In this document: positions 8,947 through 19,500 of the stretch, piece after piece | How positions within the stretch are numbered: the stretch's first letter is position 1 | Layout of the letters: each line of letters starts with the position of its first letter | Source: Ructibacterium gallinarum | GTDB lineage: Bacteria > Bacillota > Clostridia > Monoglobales > Monoglobaceae | Assembly (NCBI RefSeq): GCF_014982785.1 | Contig: NZ_JADCKB010000010.1 | Coordinates: forward strand, 39,992-103,991 | Direction of reading: 5' to 3' | DNA: 64,000 nt | Made by a program: the position numbers and the translations under genes | The notes under the pieces: generated by a model | Databases searched by the model: none | Seen by the model: only the letters and a program-made list of their open reading frames with translations | What the model was told of the DNA's origin: nothing

Positions 8947-11900
8947 TTATTCGCTGTCGCCGTCTTCATCGGATTCGGATGTATTTTCATCCTTTCCCGT
9001 ACTTTGCTGGGTATCCGGCAACACTGCCGCATCTTCTCCAGTGCTGTCCGCCGGCGGCTGATTCTCCTCGCTTTCAGCTTCCTCCTGCATGAGGCTCCGG
9101 TATACCATCACCATGGATTGCTCACGCAAAGCACTGCCCTGGGGCTGAAGGGTGTTATCCTCCATACCATTGATCAGTCCCAGCGAAATCGCTGTGGCCA
9201 TATAGGGCTTTGCCCAATCGCTCACCTGATCCGCATCCGCATAGCCGCTCAGATCGCCGTCTGTCAGCTCTGCCTTGCCCTGGGAAACCAGCGCGCTTAC
9301 CATGATTTTGACCGCTTCCTCACGGGTCATGACCACATTGGGATTGGCATTGCCGCCTGCGCCTTCCAAAATTCCGGCATCATAGGCCGCCTGCATATAT
9401 CCCGCATACCAGTCATCTGCACTCACATCACCAAACGCCCCGTCATAGGCCTTGGGCTCGATTCCCATGGCGCCCAGCATCATCTTGGTAAATTCTGCCC
9501 GGGTGGTTTGATCGGTCAAATGCAAAGAGCCGTCAGAACCATTGACAATGCCGTTGTTTACCAAATAGGAAATTTCCTCTTTAGCCCAGTGATCCTTTAA
9601 CTCATCCGCAAACTGATCCGCAGGTTTGGTATCCGGTTTTTCTGTGGGGGTGGGACCTACGTTTGTTCCACCATTGCCGCCGCTGATGCTGCCGCCGCCA
9701 ATACCGCCACCGCCATGGCTGGATCCGCCGCCGGCAGAAGGGCCGGGTGTCGGCTGAGGCGGTTCGATCTCAGGACCATCCTCTATGATTGGTTCCTCGC
9801 CGAAATAAACATAGTTGTTTGCCTGTTTGAAAGAAACGCTTTCGCCGTTGACCGTCACAGAGCTGATCTTATTGGGAGCAAACACGGTGAAGTCTTTTAA
9901 GAACGCGTCCACATCAAAGCCGCTGTCCATCAATTCGCCGTCATCGCCTCTGCCCTTGCCCGCTTCGATCTCAAGCAGGGACCCCGACCATTTGACGCTC
10001 ACTTCATTGATGGCTTCCTCTGCCCGGCTGTATGCCAGCTCATAATTCAAAGAAGTATTCTTCAGATGGGTTCCGTTGTGGAAAATGAGGTGTCTGGGAT
10101 TGGGTTCTTTCTCGTTTCCGCTCACCTCATAATAGGCCAGATCGCCGTCCGTGGTCAGGTTGGAGAATGCCAGTTCATCGCCAGCTTTCTTATCCGGTTC
10201 GTGAAGAATCATATAATTGATTTTGTAATCCTCATCCACTGCCGCTTCTTCTGCGGTGATCTCTGCGGTGAACGCGGACGCAGAACCGTCCTGGGCGTCT
10301 TCGGTCAGACCCACGATCTCCACTGGGGTGGGAATAACACTGTATTCCTCATTGGCTTTGGTGGGGAAGAGAATGGTGTCAAACTTGGTGGTTCCCACCG
10401 CATATTTGTCAAACCGGCCATAAGGCGTACTGTAACCGTCTGTGTAGTATCCATAGCAAAGCTTGGGCTCCACACTGCTGATATCCGCAGGCACTACCTG
10501 AATATTGGCCTTTCCGTCAAAGTTTGACTTAAACGCACCGGTACCTGTCCCCGGAACATACTGGGTATTTTCGATCTGCTTGTCAACATCCGCAAAATCA
10601 TTATGCGTCCACTGTACCGTTTCGCCCGGCTGCAGCTCGTACTGTCCATCAATAGAGATGTTGGCTTCCGGGGCCATATGCCAGTATTGGCTGTATTTGT
10701 TCTCTTTTTGATTATCTTCCGGATCCATATAATCCGATACAATCCAGAATCCGTCTTTGATAAACAGAATATTCCGCTTATAGGTCATGCCGGGTTCCAG
10801 GGGCGGGGTTTCGCCATTACCGCCGGGCGCCATGACCGGATCCTTGAAATACCCTAAATCCTTATATACATGGGTCAGATTCAGCTTGGAAAAGTCATAG
10901 CTGTCTCCGGTGACCACCATCTCATAGTTGCCCACGCCGTTTGATGGCTTGCCGGATCCCGTGCTTTGGTTGTTTTTGACCAAATCACTGTATACCTTCT
11001 GCGAAACCAGCGCATAGTCCATAGTATTGGGGGATTTGGATGTCTGGCAATAGTCGTTGATCTCCACCGTGTTGTGTCCGCGAGAGGAAACCTGCCATCT
11101 GTGAGGAAGGTTATCCGCCAAATAGCCCAGATATCCCACATCCGCCAGCAGATAGTTGCCATACGCCGCCACAATCACGCCGCCATCGTCCCAGTGGGAG
11201 TGAGCACCGTCTGCCTGGTCGGCGTTGGTATGCAGATACATGGCGTTTTCTGTCCAGTTGTTCCGCATGGTAAAGAATTTACCCACCGGATAATAGTAGG
11301 AGGTGTAATCCGGCTCTTTGCCTTTTTGGCCGTCATAGGCAATATAGAGAAGCTCCGGATCCTGGGTCAGATCCGCCACATACTCAATGGCCTGGTTCTT
11401 ATAGGTATTGGTTACTCCGTTGGAGTCTCCGTACTGTGCCTCCTTCACCCCCGGCAAACACGTTCTAAAGAGGAAGTAGGACAAATCCTTAATCTTTCCC
11501 ATTGCCATATCCGAAAATTCAAAGGGAACCCCAGCATCTTGCGCCGACCGCTTCACATTCAGCAGCCGGTTGAGGGCAACGTGGGTATAGCTTTGAGAAA
11601 GCTCGTGTCCTGCGCCGTCCGCAAAAGTGGTAGTACCATAGCTGGCGTGCAGGTTGATAGCCGCTTCCCAGTTGCGAAGATATCCATTTGGTTCATTGGG
11701 CTTGGTATAGGCCAGCTCCGGATATTTGAACATGATCTGAGAATGCCCGTCCAGCTGCATGCTTCCCCAGTTTCCGTTCTCAGAACTGCCCCAGGTATCC
11801 CGGACTGCCTTGTCACCCAACACCTTGATATACTTCATGAAGGTAACAAAAATCTCCGGCGTCATATATTCGCTCTTGAATAAATACTGTACATTGGTGG

Positions 11901-13806
11901 CAATCTTGGACCGCTGGGACATATCCAAAGTCTTTGCATATCCGCCAAAGAGCAGATGTCCGCCTGTGGTTCTTCCGTTTGTATTTGCCCCCATCCAGCG
12001 CGCCGGCGTTCCCTGCTCACCGGATGCCAGACAATAGGTCACCTTGATAAAATCATGCAGAATCAGCATGGCCGTCCTTGCATAGTCCTCGTTGCCAGTG
12101 GAATAATAGGTCTGGGCAAGCTGATCCCACCATCCGCTGAAACGCAAAGGATCCTCGTGCATACGGGCGTTTGGCATCTGAGAATCCGGATAAAAATTCT
12201 TTTGAGCATCTTGATTCTTCAAACCGCCCCAGAAGAAGGACTGCTGTTTTGGGTCTCTGCTCTGTTCGGAATAGACACCGTTGACAAGAACATCAGAAAG
12301 CCATATTACCGTATCTTCGTCGAAATTATCAGAAGACAGGCCGGTCACCGCGATCAACTTCCGGTAGGACGGGTCATTCCGGGGTGTTTCGGCAATATCG
12401 TTCACCTTACCCCGCAGATGCAGCGTGGCATTGCTGATGACGTCGCCTTCCTTGATCTGACTTCCGAAGTCAAACAGCAAATAGGTCCGCCTCATATTAT
12501 CTCCAACCAAATATCCGTCCTCTGCTGTATGATCTTCCTCGGTATCCTCCGATTCCGAAACCAAAAGGCGATTGGGGTCCGTTGCGCCAAAGGGGGTGGA
12601 GGAATTTTCTGCACCGCCGCCTACATAGGCGTCCTCTATCACCGGAAAGGTCAGGGTAACGTTACCCACCGTTGCCTCAATATAGGGTGCGTACTTTCCG
12701 TCCTCTGCCTCTTTGCTGTAAAATTCCGCCTGATATTCATCTTTATCTGGCGCGACCAGCACAATGGCACCTTTTCCATTTCGTTTGGCCTCCACGGCAG
12801 AGGTCACATCCACCGTTACCTCTCCCTCTTCCTGATCCATAAAGAACCAGCCGGTTGCCGGGAAAGAACTGTGGATATACATATTCCTCATCAGCATATC
12901 ACTGCGGTTCTTCATATCCGAGGTGATGGTTGGCGTCTGCAGGGGATTGAGCTCCTGCATATTCCGATAATACGCCAGATATGCTTCCTTGGCGCCCTCA
13001 TAGTCGCCTGCCTTGGCGGCTTCTCCCACGTCTGACAGCTTGTTATTCAGCACCTTTTCATAGGCATTGGTCACAGTATAATCGATCATGGGCTCTGTAG
13101 TCCAGGTCTGGGAAGCCTCGTCCCAAACACCGAAAAACCGCTCGTCTGTGGGGAAAGCCCCTTCGTCCACTCTCTCTTTGATATAATCCTTGGCGATAAT
13201 ATCCGAAATTGGCTGAATTTTTTCCATTTCGGTATCCAAAGGATCGTTATAATATTTTTCATTCCAACGGGCAAACAGACGATCCCCATCCGTGGCATTG
13301 GCATTCCAATAATCATACTTCTCCCGTGCCAAGTCATTTAAGTACTCTGCCGGATCCGACCAGTCATAGGCGTCAAAATCAAAATACGGCTCCAGCGTAT
13401 CGTCATTGCTTGATGTGAGTTCTACCTCTGCGCTTTCTGCCTCTGTCTCCGCCGGTTCCGTCTCAGGCTCAGTCTCTGGCTCAGTCTCTGGCTCGACTTC
13501 TGCCGGAGCGTCTGTCTGGACTTCTGTCACGGCGCTCGCTTCCTCCTCGGCCACACTCTCTGTCTCCTGTGCCGCAGCTTCCCCGGCCGAAGCAATCTCG
13601 GCCGGTTCTTCCTGCGCTTCTTCTGTTTCCGGGGACGGTTCTTCCACCGTCTCTTCCTGTTTTTCTTCTGTGTTCTCTGTCACGCTGAAATTGCTCTCCG
13701 GTTCCGCCGCCACAGCTGCAAAAGGAAATCCCAGAGACAGCATTGCAAGGCTTAGAACCAGTGCAATCAACCGTTGGCTTTTTAATACTTTGTGCAGTTT
13801 TTTCAT
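8947..13806 (-). CDS. Secreted SLH-anchored polysaccharide lyase, heparinase II/III type
   Basis: Surface enzyme of 1619 residues. Order: signal peptide (about 1-38, ending FAAVAAEP); acidic Glu/Thr/Pro linker with TEPETEP repeats (about 40-135); lyase N-terminal region; a DNRLRE/CBM96-like beta domain (DAYVGGGAENSSTPFG to TYLLFDFGSQI, about 390-515); alpha/alpha barrel; heparinase II/III beta-sandwich with HSHWDDGG and SSRGHNTVEIND near 870-925; Gly/Ser/Pro linker (about 1338-1395); three SLH repeats (about 1398-1575); acidic tail. The His and Asp residues in HSHWDDGG match the metal/active-site region of the family. The ATG at 13806 follows GAGAGG; another ATG at 13821 lacks a good site. 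The gene starts 26 bases after an SLH gene. Substrate is unknown; family members cut uronic-acid linkages. Confidence 0.85.
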   Translation of the reverse strand: MKKLHKVLKSQRLIALVLSLAMLSLGFPFAAVAAEPESNFSVTENTEEKQEETVEEPSPETEEAQEEPAEIASAGEAAAQETESVAEEEASAVTEVQTDAPAEVEPETEPETEPETEPAETEAESAEVELTSSNDDTLEPYFDFDAYDWSDPAEYLNDLAREKYDYWNANATDGDRLFARWNEKYYNDPLDTEMEKIQPISDIIAKDYIKERVDEGAFPTDERFFGVWDEASQTWTTEPMIDYTVTNAYEKVLNNKLSDVGEAAKAGDYEGAKEAYLAYYRNMQELNPLQTPTITSDMKNRSDMLMRNMYIHSSFPATGWFFMDQEEGEVTVDVTSAVEAKRNGKGAIVLVAPDKDEYQAEFYSKEAEDGKYAPYIEATVGNVTLTFPVIEDAYVGGGAENSSTPFGATDPNRLLVSESEDTEEDHTAEDGYLVGDNMRRTYLLFDFGSQIKEGDVISNATLHLRGKVNDIAETPRNDPSYRKLIAVTGLSSDNFDEDTVIWLSDVLVNGVYSEQSRDPKQQSFFWGGLKNQDAQKNFYPDSQMPNARMHEDPLRFSGWWDQLAQTYYSTGNEDYARTAMLILHDFIKVTYCLASGEQGTPARWMGANTNGRTTGGHLLFGGYAKTLDMSQRSKIATNVQYLFKSEYMTPEIFVTFMKYIKVLGDKAVRDTWGSSENGNWGSMQLDGHSQIMFKYPELAYTKPNEPNGYLRNWEAAINLHASYGTTTFADGAGHELSQSYTHVALNRLLNVKRSAQDAGVPFEFSDMAMGKIKDLSYFLFRTCLPGVKEAQYGDSNGVTNTYKNQAIEYVADLTQDPELLYIAYDGQKGKEPDYTSYYYPVGKFFTMRNNWTENAMYLHTNADQADGAHSHWDDGGVIVAAYGNYLLADVGYLGYLADNLPHRWQVSSRGHNTVEINDYCQTSKSPNTMDYALVSQKVYSDLVKNNQSTGSGKPSNGVGNYEMVVTGDSYDFSKLNLTHVYKDLGYFKDPVMAPGGNGETPPLEPGMTYKRNILFIKDGFWIVSDYMDPEDNQKENKYSQYWHMAPEANISIDGQYELQPGETVQWTHNDFADVDKQIENTQYVPGTGTGAFKSNFDGKANIQVVPADISSVEPKLCYGYYTDGYSTPYGRFDKYAVGTTKFDTILFPTKANEEYSVIPTPVEIVGLTEDAQDGSASAFTAEITAEEAAVDEDYKINYMILHEPDKKAGDELAFSNLTTDGDLAYYEVSGNEKEPNPRHLIFHNGTHLKNTSLNYELAYSRAEEAINEVSVKWSGSLLEIEAGKGRGDDGELMDSGFDVDAFLKDFTVFAPNKISSVTVNGESVSFKQANNYVYFGEEPIIEDGPEIEPPQPTPGPSAGGGSSHGGGGIGGGSISGGNGGTNVGPTPTEKPDTKPADQFADELKDHWAKEEISYLVNNGIVNGSDGSLHLTDQTTRAEFTKMMLGAMGIEPKAYDGAFGDVSADDWYAGYMQAAYDAGILEGAGGNANPNVVMTREEAVKIMVSALVSQGKAELTDGDLSGYADADQVSDWAKPYMATAISLGLINGMEDNTLQPQGSALREQSMVMVYRSLMQEEAESEENQPPADSTGEDAAVLPDTQQSTGKDENTSESDEDGDSE

Positions 13807-13832
13807 ATTCTTACCTCTCATTCATCGCTGAC

Positions 13833-16547
13833 TTAAATGATAATAACTACCGCTCTCACCAACATACTCCCTGTTGTATCCTTCACTACAATAGCGTGCT
13901 TTTGCTTTGCCAAAAAGTCCTCCGTTGTTCCTATGGTAACCGTTTTTCTGTCAGAATCCCAAACATAAACCGGAGGGGTGCTCTCCCTTTTCACTTCAAA
14001 GGTCGTTTGACTCAAACCTTCCCCTGTAAGGGTGATGGTATCGACCCAATCGTTTAAGTCATTGGACACCACCTTATATTCCGCATCGACTGCGGTGCCG
14101 GAATATACCTGGAAATTGTATCTGGTTGGATTATAGTCCCCCGGGATCGGATCACAGGACTCCAGTCTGTTGAACCCATCCAAATAATCCTTGGAATCCA
14201 GAGAATACAAAATCAGGTCTCCGGGTTTGAGTGAATCAAAGTCCGCCGTGCTGGCCGTATTCTCCGAAATGACATAGGTACCGATCTCGTCTGGCGTTGC
14301 CATTACCACTTCTTTTTGCAGATAGCCATCTTCGTTCAAAGAAGAGATCACGCTCTCAATTAATCCGATTTTCTTGCCGTCATTGGCAATTCCTGAAGTA
14401 TCGTAGACCATATTGGACTGGAAGACCACAATATCAGGACAGCGGGTGTCCTCATTATATTCATAGGCGCTCACCGCATAGTTCTGGTCATCATTCATCT
14501 CGATCCTCGCAAGATAGTCATCGGTGGAGCTGACTGAATTGGAAGGAACACACAGCGCCAGTGTGGTATCGCCAAGGCCAAAGGCGCCGCCGGCACCTGC
14601 AAAGGTCTTAGAATACGCATTGTACTGCTTTGTATTCTGCAAAACAGTATGCTCCTCCAAGGCATCCATCCGTTTGATCAACCCGTCCGTACTCAGCTTA
14701 TAGGACATGGCAAGATAAGATTTTCCGCCCATAGCTTCCCGAATGGCTTGCTCTAACTTGACCGCATCGCTGTAAGAAACACCGTTAAAAGACACTTTGG
14801 ACGCAAAGGTAAAGGTTTCCACGCCGCTGTTTTGCGCTTCGATCATGGGAACCGCCTGCGCAGAAGGACCATCGCCTTCTTCCTCTTCGTCGTCCACAAT
14901 CTTGCCCGGCAGGACAACCTGGGCGATCAGTTCTTTGGTCAATCCGTCTTCCACCTTTAAATTTACAATGGCGCCATACTGCCCGGCCGTCGCCAGATCA
15001 AAATCCAGTGCGGAAATCCGACCCAAATAGTTCAGCTTTACTACAACGGTCTGTCCAAGAATATTCTCTACATCCAGTCCGCTTCCATAGGAATAGACTT
15101 CCTCATTGATCCGCATTTCCCGTTCCTCTGTTTTCAGCTCGGAAACAGTTCCGGTTACGCTGTCACTGCAAACATAAAATTTGCCCAAAGTTCCATCCTG
15201 ACTTCCATAAGCAGTCAACACATCGCCCGCCTTTACATCCTCAAGGGTAATGTCTTCGCCCTGGGCATTTTTCAGCACTCGTATTTTATCCGTATCACTT
15301 TCATCAAAGGAAATGATTTTGGAATTGTCAAATTTCTTTTCATTGGCCAAGGTCAGTCTTTGCGCTTCCGCATTCACCGACTCTACTACAAAGTCCTCAT
15401 AAACATCGACAAAAACAACGTTAATGGCAGAACCGCTCTGGTGGCTGATCAGTTTCAGGCTTCCATCCGAAATCGCCGTCAGATCCAGTTTGGTCAGATC
15501 GTTACCCTCAAGCGGACGGCCGTTATAAAGCACCAGCGTATCACTGAGCAGTTTCTTGCTGACCGTCCTCTTGCTGTTCTCTGTATAGTAAGAAATGGTA
15601 TCATCGGTAATGCTGGTGACGTCTTCTACCGCAAGGTCGATCACACTGCTGTCTTTGACTGCCTCAATGCCTCTGATCACACCCCGGTTAGAACCGTTGA
15701 TTCTCTGGACAAACGCCCGTACCTTCATGCCCAAATATTCGTCTGCGTTGGTTTCGCCTTTATCATAAATCACGCCGTCAATCTCAACCTGATATTTTTC
15801 GATTCCCGGCACCGGATCTAACAAATAGGATTCATAGTTCGCGGTCACAACGCCCTCGATCTCCGCCAGACCGTCGTCCTCACTTCCCATCAGCAGGTCG
15901 CGGTAAGTCTTGGAAGAAACCTCTGCCACAACGTCATCATTATTGCTGTAAACCGTAACCAAGCGGTCGGCATCCAAACAGTTATAAATCATCCGCATGG
16001 TTTGCTCTCTGGTCAGTCCGTCATCCGGGCCGGCAGAAATGCCGGAAGTAACCCCATGCCGGCTGGCAGAGGACAGATATCCGGTAGGATATCCGCCCAA
16101 TTCCTCTGCCTCTATGCCATAACCCAGCATGTGTACCAGAATTTTGGCCGCTTCGCTAAGTGTGACTGTGTTGTCCGGATAAAAATATCCGTCCGGGTTA
16201 CCGTTGAGCAGGCCAAGCCCGCTCAAAATCACAATATACGGAAAAGCCCAGTGATCCGACGGTACATCCTCATAGATAATACCATAATCTTCCGGATAGC
16301 TGATGCCGTCAAGCTGCATAACGACCGCAACAACTTTGCTCAGTTCTGCCCGTGTGACAGGCTGTTCCAAATTTAACGCACCATTCTCGTCTCCCTGCAA
16401 AATCTCAAATGCTTTTAGATCAAGAATCATTTCATCGCTCAAAGTTTCCGCCGCGAAAGCCGAGACAAATCCGGCTGAAAGAAATACCGTCAAGCAGCAT
16501 ATGGCTGCAATCAGTGCAATTCCTTTTTTTGGTAATTTATTGTACAT
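13833..16547 (-). CDS. SLH-domain surface protein with unrecognised C-terminal region
   Basis: Secreted protein of 904 residues with a signal peptide (to about residue 32, ending VSAFAAET) and N-terminal SLH repeats (about 33-190; VTRAELSKVVAVVMQL and DVPSDHWAFPYIVILS are typical). Residues 200-900 match no domain I recognise; they look like a series of small beta-rich domains (for example EDVTSITDDTISYY, LVLYNGRPLEGNDL and VKAGDVLTAYGSQDG), with no catalytic motif. SLH at the N-terminus is the reverse of its neighbours, where it is C-terminal. Start ATG 16547 is preceded by GAGGAGGAG. It lies 20 bases from the giant SLH gene and 26 from the lyase, so it is in the same operon; a scaffolding or binding role is only a guess. 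Confidence 0.85.
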   Translation of the reverse strand: MYNKLPKKGIALIAAICCLTVFLSAGFVSAFAAETLSDEMILDLKAFEILQGDENGALNLEQPVTRAELSKVVAVVMQLDGISYPEDYGIIYEDVPSDHWAFPYIVILSGLGLLNGNPDGYFYPDNTVTLSEAAKILVHMLGYGIEAEELGGYPTGYLSSASRHGVTSGISAGPDDGLTREQTMRMIYNCLDADRLVTVYSNNDDVVAEVSSKTYRDLLMGSEDDGLAEIEGVVTANYESYLLDPVPGIEKYQVEIDGVIYDKGETNADEYLGMKVRAFVQRINGSNRGVIRGIEAVKDSSVIDLAVEDVTSITDDTISYYTENSKRTVSKKLLSDTLVLYNGRPLEGNDLTKLDLTAISDGSLKLISHQSGSAINVVFVDVYEDFVVESVNAEAQRLTLANEKKFDNSKIISFDESDTDKIRVLKNAQGEDITLEDVKAGDVLTAYGSQDGTLGKFYVCSDSVTGTVSELKTEEREMRINEEVYSYGSGLDVENILGQTVVVKLNYLGRISALDFDLATAGQYGAIVNLKVEDGLTKELIAQVVLPGKIVDDEEEEGDGPSAQAVPMIEAQNSGVETFTFASKVSFNGVSYSDAVKLEQAIREAMGGKSYLAMSYKLSTDGLIKRMDALEEHTVLQNTKQYNAYSKTFAGAGGAFGLGDTTLALCVPSNSVSSTDDYLARIEMNDDQNYAVSAYEYNEDTRCPDIVVFQSNMVYDTSGIANDGKKIGLIESVISSLNEDGYLQKEVVMATPDEIGTYVISENTASTADFDSLKPGDLILYSLDSKDYLDGFNRLESCDPIPGDYNPTRYNFQVYSGTAVDAEYKVVSNDLNDWVDTITLTGEGLSQTTFEVKRESTPPVYVWDSDRKTVTIGTTEDFLAKQKHAIVVKDTTGSMLVRAVVIII

Positions 16548-16567
16548 AAATTTTTCTCCTCCTCTGC

Positions 16568-19500
16568 CTACTCTGCCATATCAGCAATCACAGAAACAAT
16601 CTTTGCAGCCTCTGCACGGGTGGCATTTGCCTCCGGCAGGAACTGATTGTTTTCATTTCCATTCATAATGCTCAATCCGGTCAGTGCAGAAACCGACTCT
16701 GCCGCATAATCGGCAATCTCAGACGCATCGGTATAATTCAGCGCCGCATCTTCGCCGGTAATTCCCTCTGCCGCAAGCATTCTGTCTGCCATAACCGCCA
16801 TATCCTGTCTGGAAATGGGCTGGCCAATTCCAAAGGTGGTTTCATCCACACCTTTTACGATGCCCATCTCATATGCAGTGGCCACATAGGGTGCATACCA
16901 CTGACTGCTGTCCACATCCGCAAACGCTGTATCTGTACCGGTTGTTTCCACATCCATTGCCAGAAGCAGCATCTTGAGGAATTCTTCCCTTGTCACGCTG
17001 TTTTCCGGATAGAAGTTGCCGTCACCGGCACCGTTTACAATCTGTTTGTCGGTCAGGTCTTTGACATACGCATAAGCCCAGTGACTGGATGTGATATCCC
17101 GGTACAGCCCGGTCTGCATATCCGGGTTCTGGTCAGGCTGTATGGTGCCTTGATCCGCACTTGGAATATATGGCAAACCACTGCCGCTGCCGCTACCGCC
17201 GCCGCTGCTGCCGCCGCCGTAGGAAGGTGTACCGCCACCGCCGCCGCTACTGCCGCCGCTGCTGCCAAATCCAAGTACTGTTACCGGTTTTTCCTCTGAC
17301 CTTGACTGTCCGTTATAGGTAACCGTTGCCGTCAAAGTGACTGTTTCGTTTCCCTCACCACGGGTAACCTTTCCGGTTTCTGAAATCACCTTGGGATCAC
17401 TGGACGCCCAGCTGATCACCGCACCGTTGATTCCCTCTGTGGGAAGAACCAGATCTTTGGTAGTGGTCTTTGGCAGGTCAATCAGGTTAAAGGTTGATTC
17501 AAAGACTTGCTCATCACTCAGCGCTTCTGCAAAGAGTAAAAACTCGCCGATTTTGATAGCGCTATCCGCCTTTGGCGTAAACTCTGCACGGAAATACGTG
17601 GGCTTCTGCTGCGCCAGCATTACGGGAACCTGTTTTGCGTTCCCCAATGTTCCGCCGCTGTAAATTGTTGTCCACTTTTCCCCATCTTCAGAAATCATCA
17701 GTTGATAAGAAGCTACATTATCGCCTACTTCTCCCAATACCACTGTCATGAATGGATAGACGCCATCCAGCTGATACTGGATATAAGGCTTTTCGTCATC
17801 GGCCGCACTGGTCCAATAGGTTCCAAAGCCCGGCTTTTTGACGTTATCCTTGCCGCTTCCGGAAGAAACCGCAATCTTTCCATCGGAAATCGGCGTGCCG
17901 TAGCTGGCAATGACATTGATGGGATATTCCCGGTTTTGTACCGCTCCGTCTTTTGACGCTGTCAATACCAGAGTCAGCGGAACATCCTCACCGAATTTCT
18001 GCGTAATCAGAAGTTTTCCATCCTCAATTTTTGCATTCTCCGTTGCTTCTTTGATGGACCAGCTGAAACTACTTCCATTTTCCACGCCGGTCGGCAACGG
18101 TGTTTCTACATCAACAGCCAAAGCGTTTGCCGGCTGAGGTGCAGTGAATACATTGGGATCCGTAAACTGTGTCAGGTCATAGCTGATAAAGTCATCGCCC
18201 GTCCAGCCGTCTGTGTTCTTGTACACCTTCACCGTATAATCCTGGGTGGCTACCGGAGCGGTATCCTCTGGGTTGCGATAAATGGACGCTGTAAAGGTGA
18301 CCTCTCCGCCGTAATAACCATTGGTGATATTCTCTGTATGGTGCTTGCCATCTGTACCAATCAGGGTTTCGTTGTTGCTGATCCAGTCCACACGATAACC
18401 GCCGATTTCGGACGGCAGCTGTACGTCATGGGAAACGCTGTCTATGGTATCGCCGCCGGTCAGCGCCTTGCTGAAATCATAATCCCTGAGGGTGGCCTCT
18501 ACCTCATCATAGAGCTTGCCGCCAACGCCGACAATCCACTGCCGCCAGGATTTTTTATCGGTATTTGCAACATTGGGAACATAGATCTTGAAGTATCTGG
18601 CTCCCGCCGGCAAATGGGTCACCGTGGTTTCAATCAAATTGTTGTCCGTATTTCTCTTGGTACCGTTGTATTCCCCTGTCGTTCCAACAATCTCCATGGA
18701 GGAATTATTGTAGTCTACTTCTGTCCAGGTATACATATTCGGGCTGAAGCTTCCCTGGGACGACTGGGCTTTGCCGTCATCCAGCGCGTATTCAATTTTT
18801 GGCCGGTTGATTTCTGTGGCACTTTTATCGGTATCATTCATCTGGGTCCGCACCACAATTTCAGAAAGCGCCTCTCCCATATCAAATGCGATATAGGCAT
18901 CGCCTGCGTTGGTGTTGTCCGACCGGCTGAAACCGCCCCATACAGGCCCCAGCGGGTCCGTACCCTTGGTGGCATCGTCTTTGGTGTATTTCAGTGTGAA
19001 GTTAACCTTATTTAAGTGTACTACATTCGGCACCTCTGCCGCAGACCAATAGAAGGTACTCTTTTCCCAATCTTCTGTATCGGCATAGGTCAGATCACTG
19101 CCCCGGAAATCTGTATAGAAGGTGGCAACCCGTAAAGTGCTGAACTGCACGGCCAAATCATGGGAAACCACCGCTCCGGCGCCGTCTACCACGGTTATAA
19201 CCAGATCATAGGTTGTCGCCGGCGTCAGGCCCGTTAAAGGAAACGTGGTTTCTTCTGTCGTCCCTTTGTCCGTCCCGTTGACAGAAATGCTGTATTTGCG
19301 TCCTGCCATATTTTCAAAAGCAGGCCAGTGTATCGTTACACCGCTTTCGCTCAAATCGGTAAGACTGATTGATGCCTCCACCGGCCAGGGCTCCAAAGTT
19401 GCATCGATTACCGTTCTGGCAAGCAGGAAAGAAGTGTACCGTGTTGTCCCGGACTGATCTACCACTGCCTGTACGGTATAATTGATCTCACTGCCCGTAG

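Noticed and set aside
10966..13035. Two long open frames on the plus strand inside the lyase gene
   Set aside because: Antisense to a protein with signal peptide, lyase motifs and SLH repeats; His/Arg/Ile-rich translation typical of a shadow frame.
13406..13831. Ser/Ala-rich 141-codon frame on the plus strand
   Set aside because: Generated by the TEPE-coding repeats and signal-peptide region read backwards.
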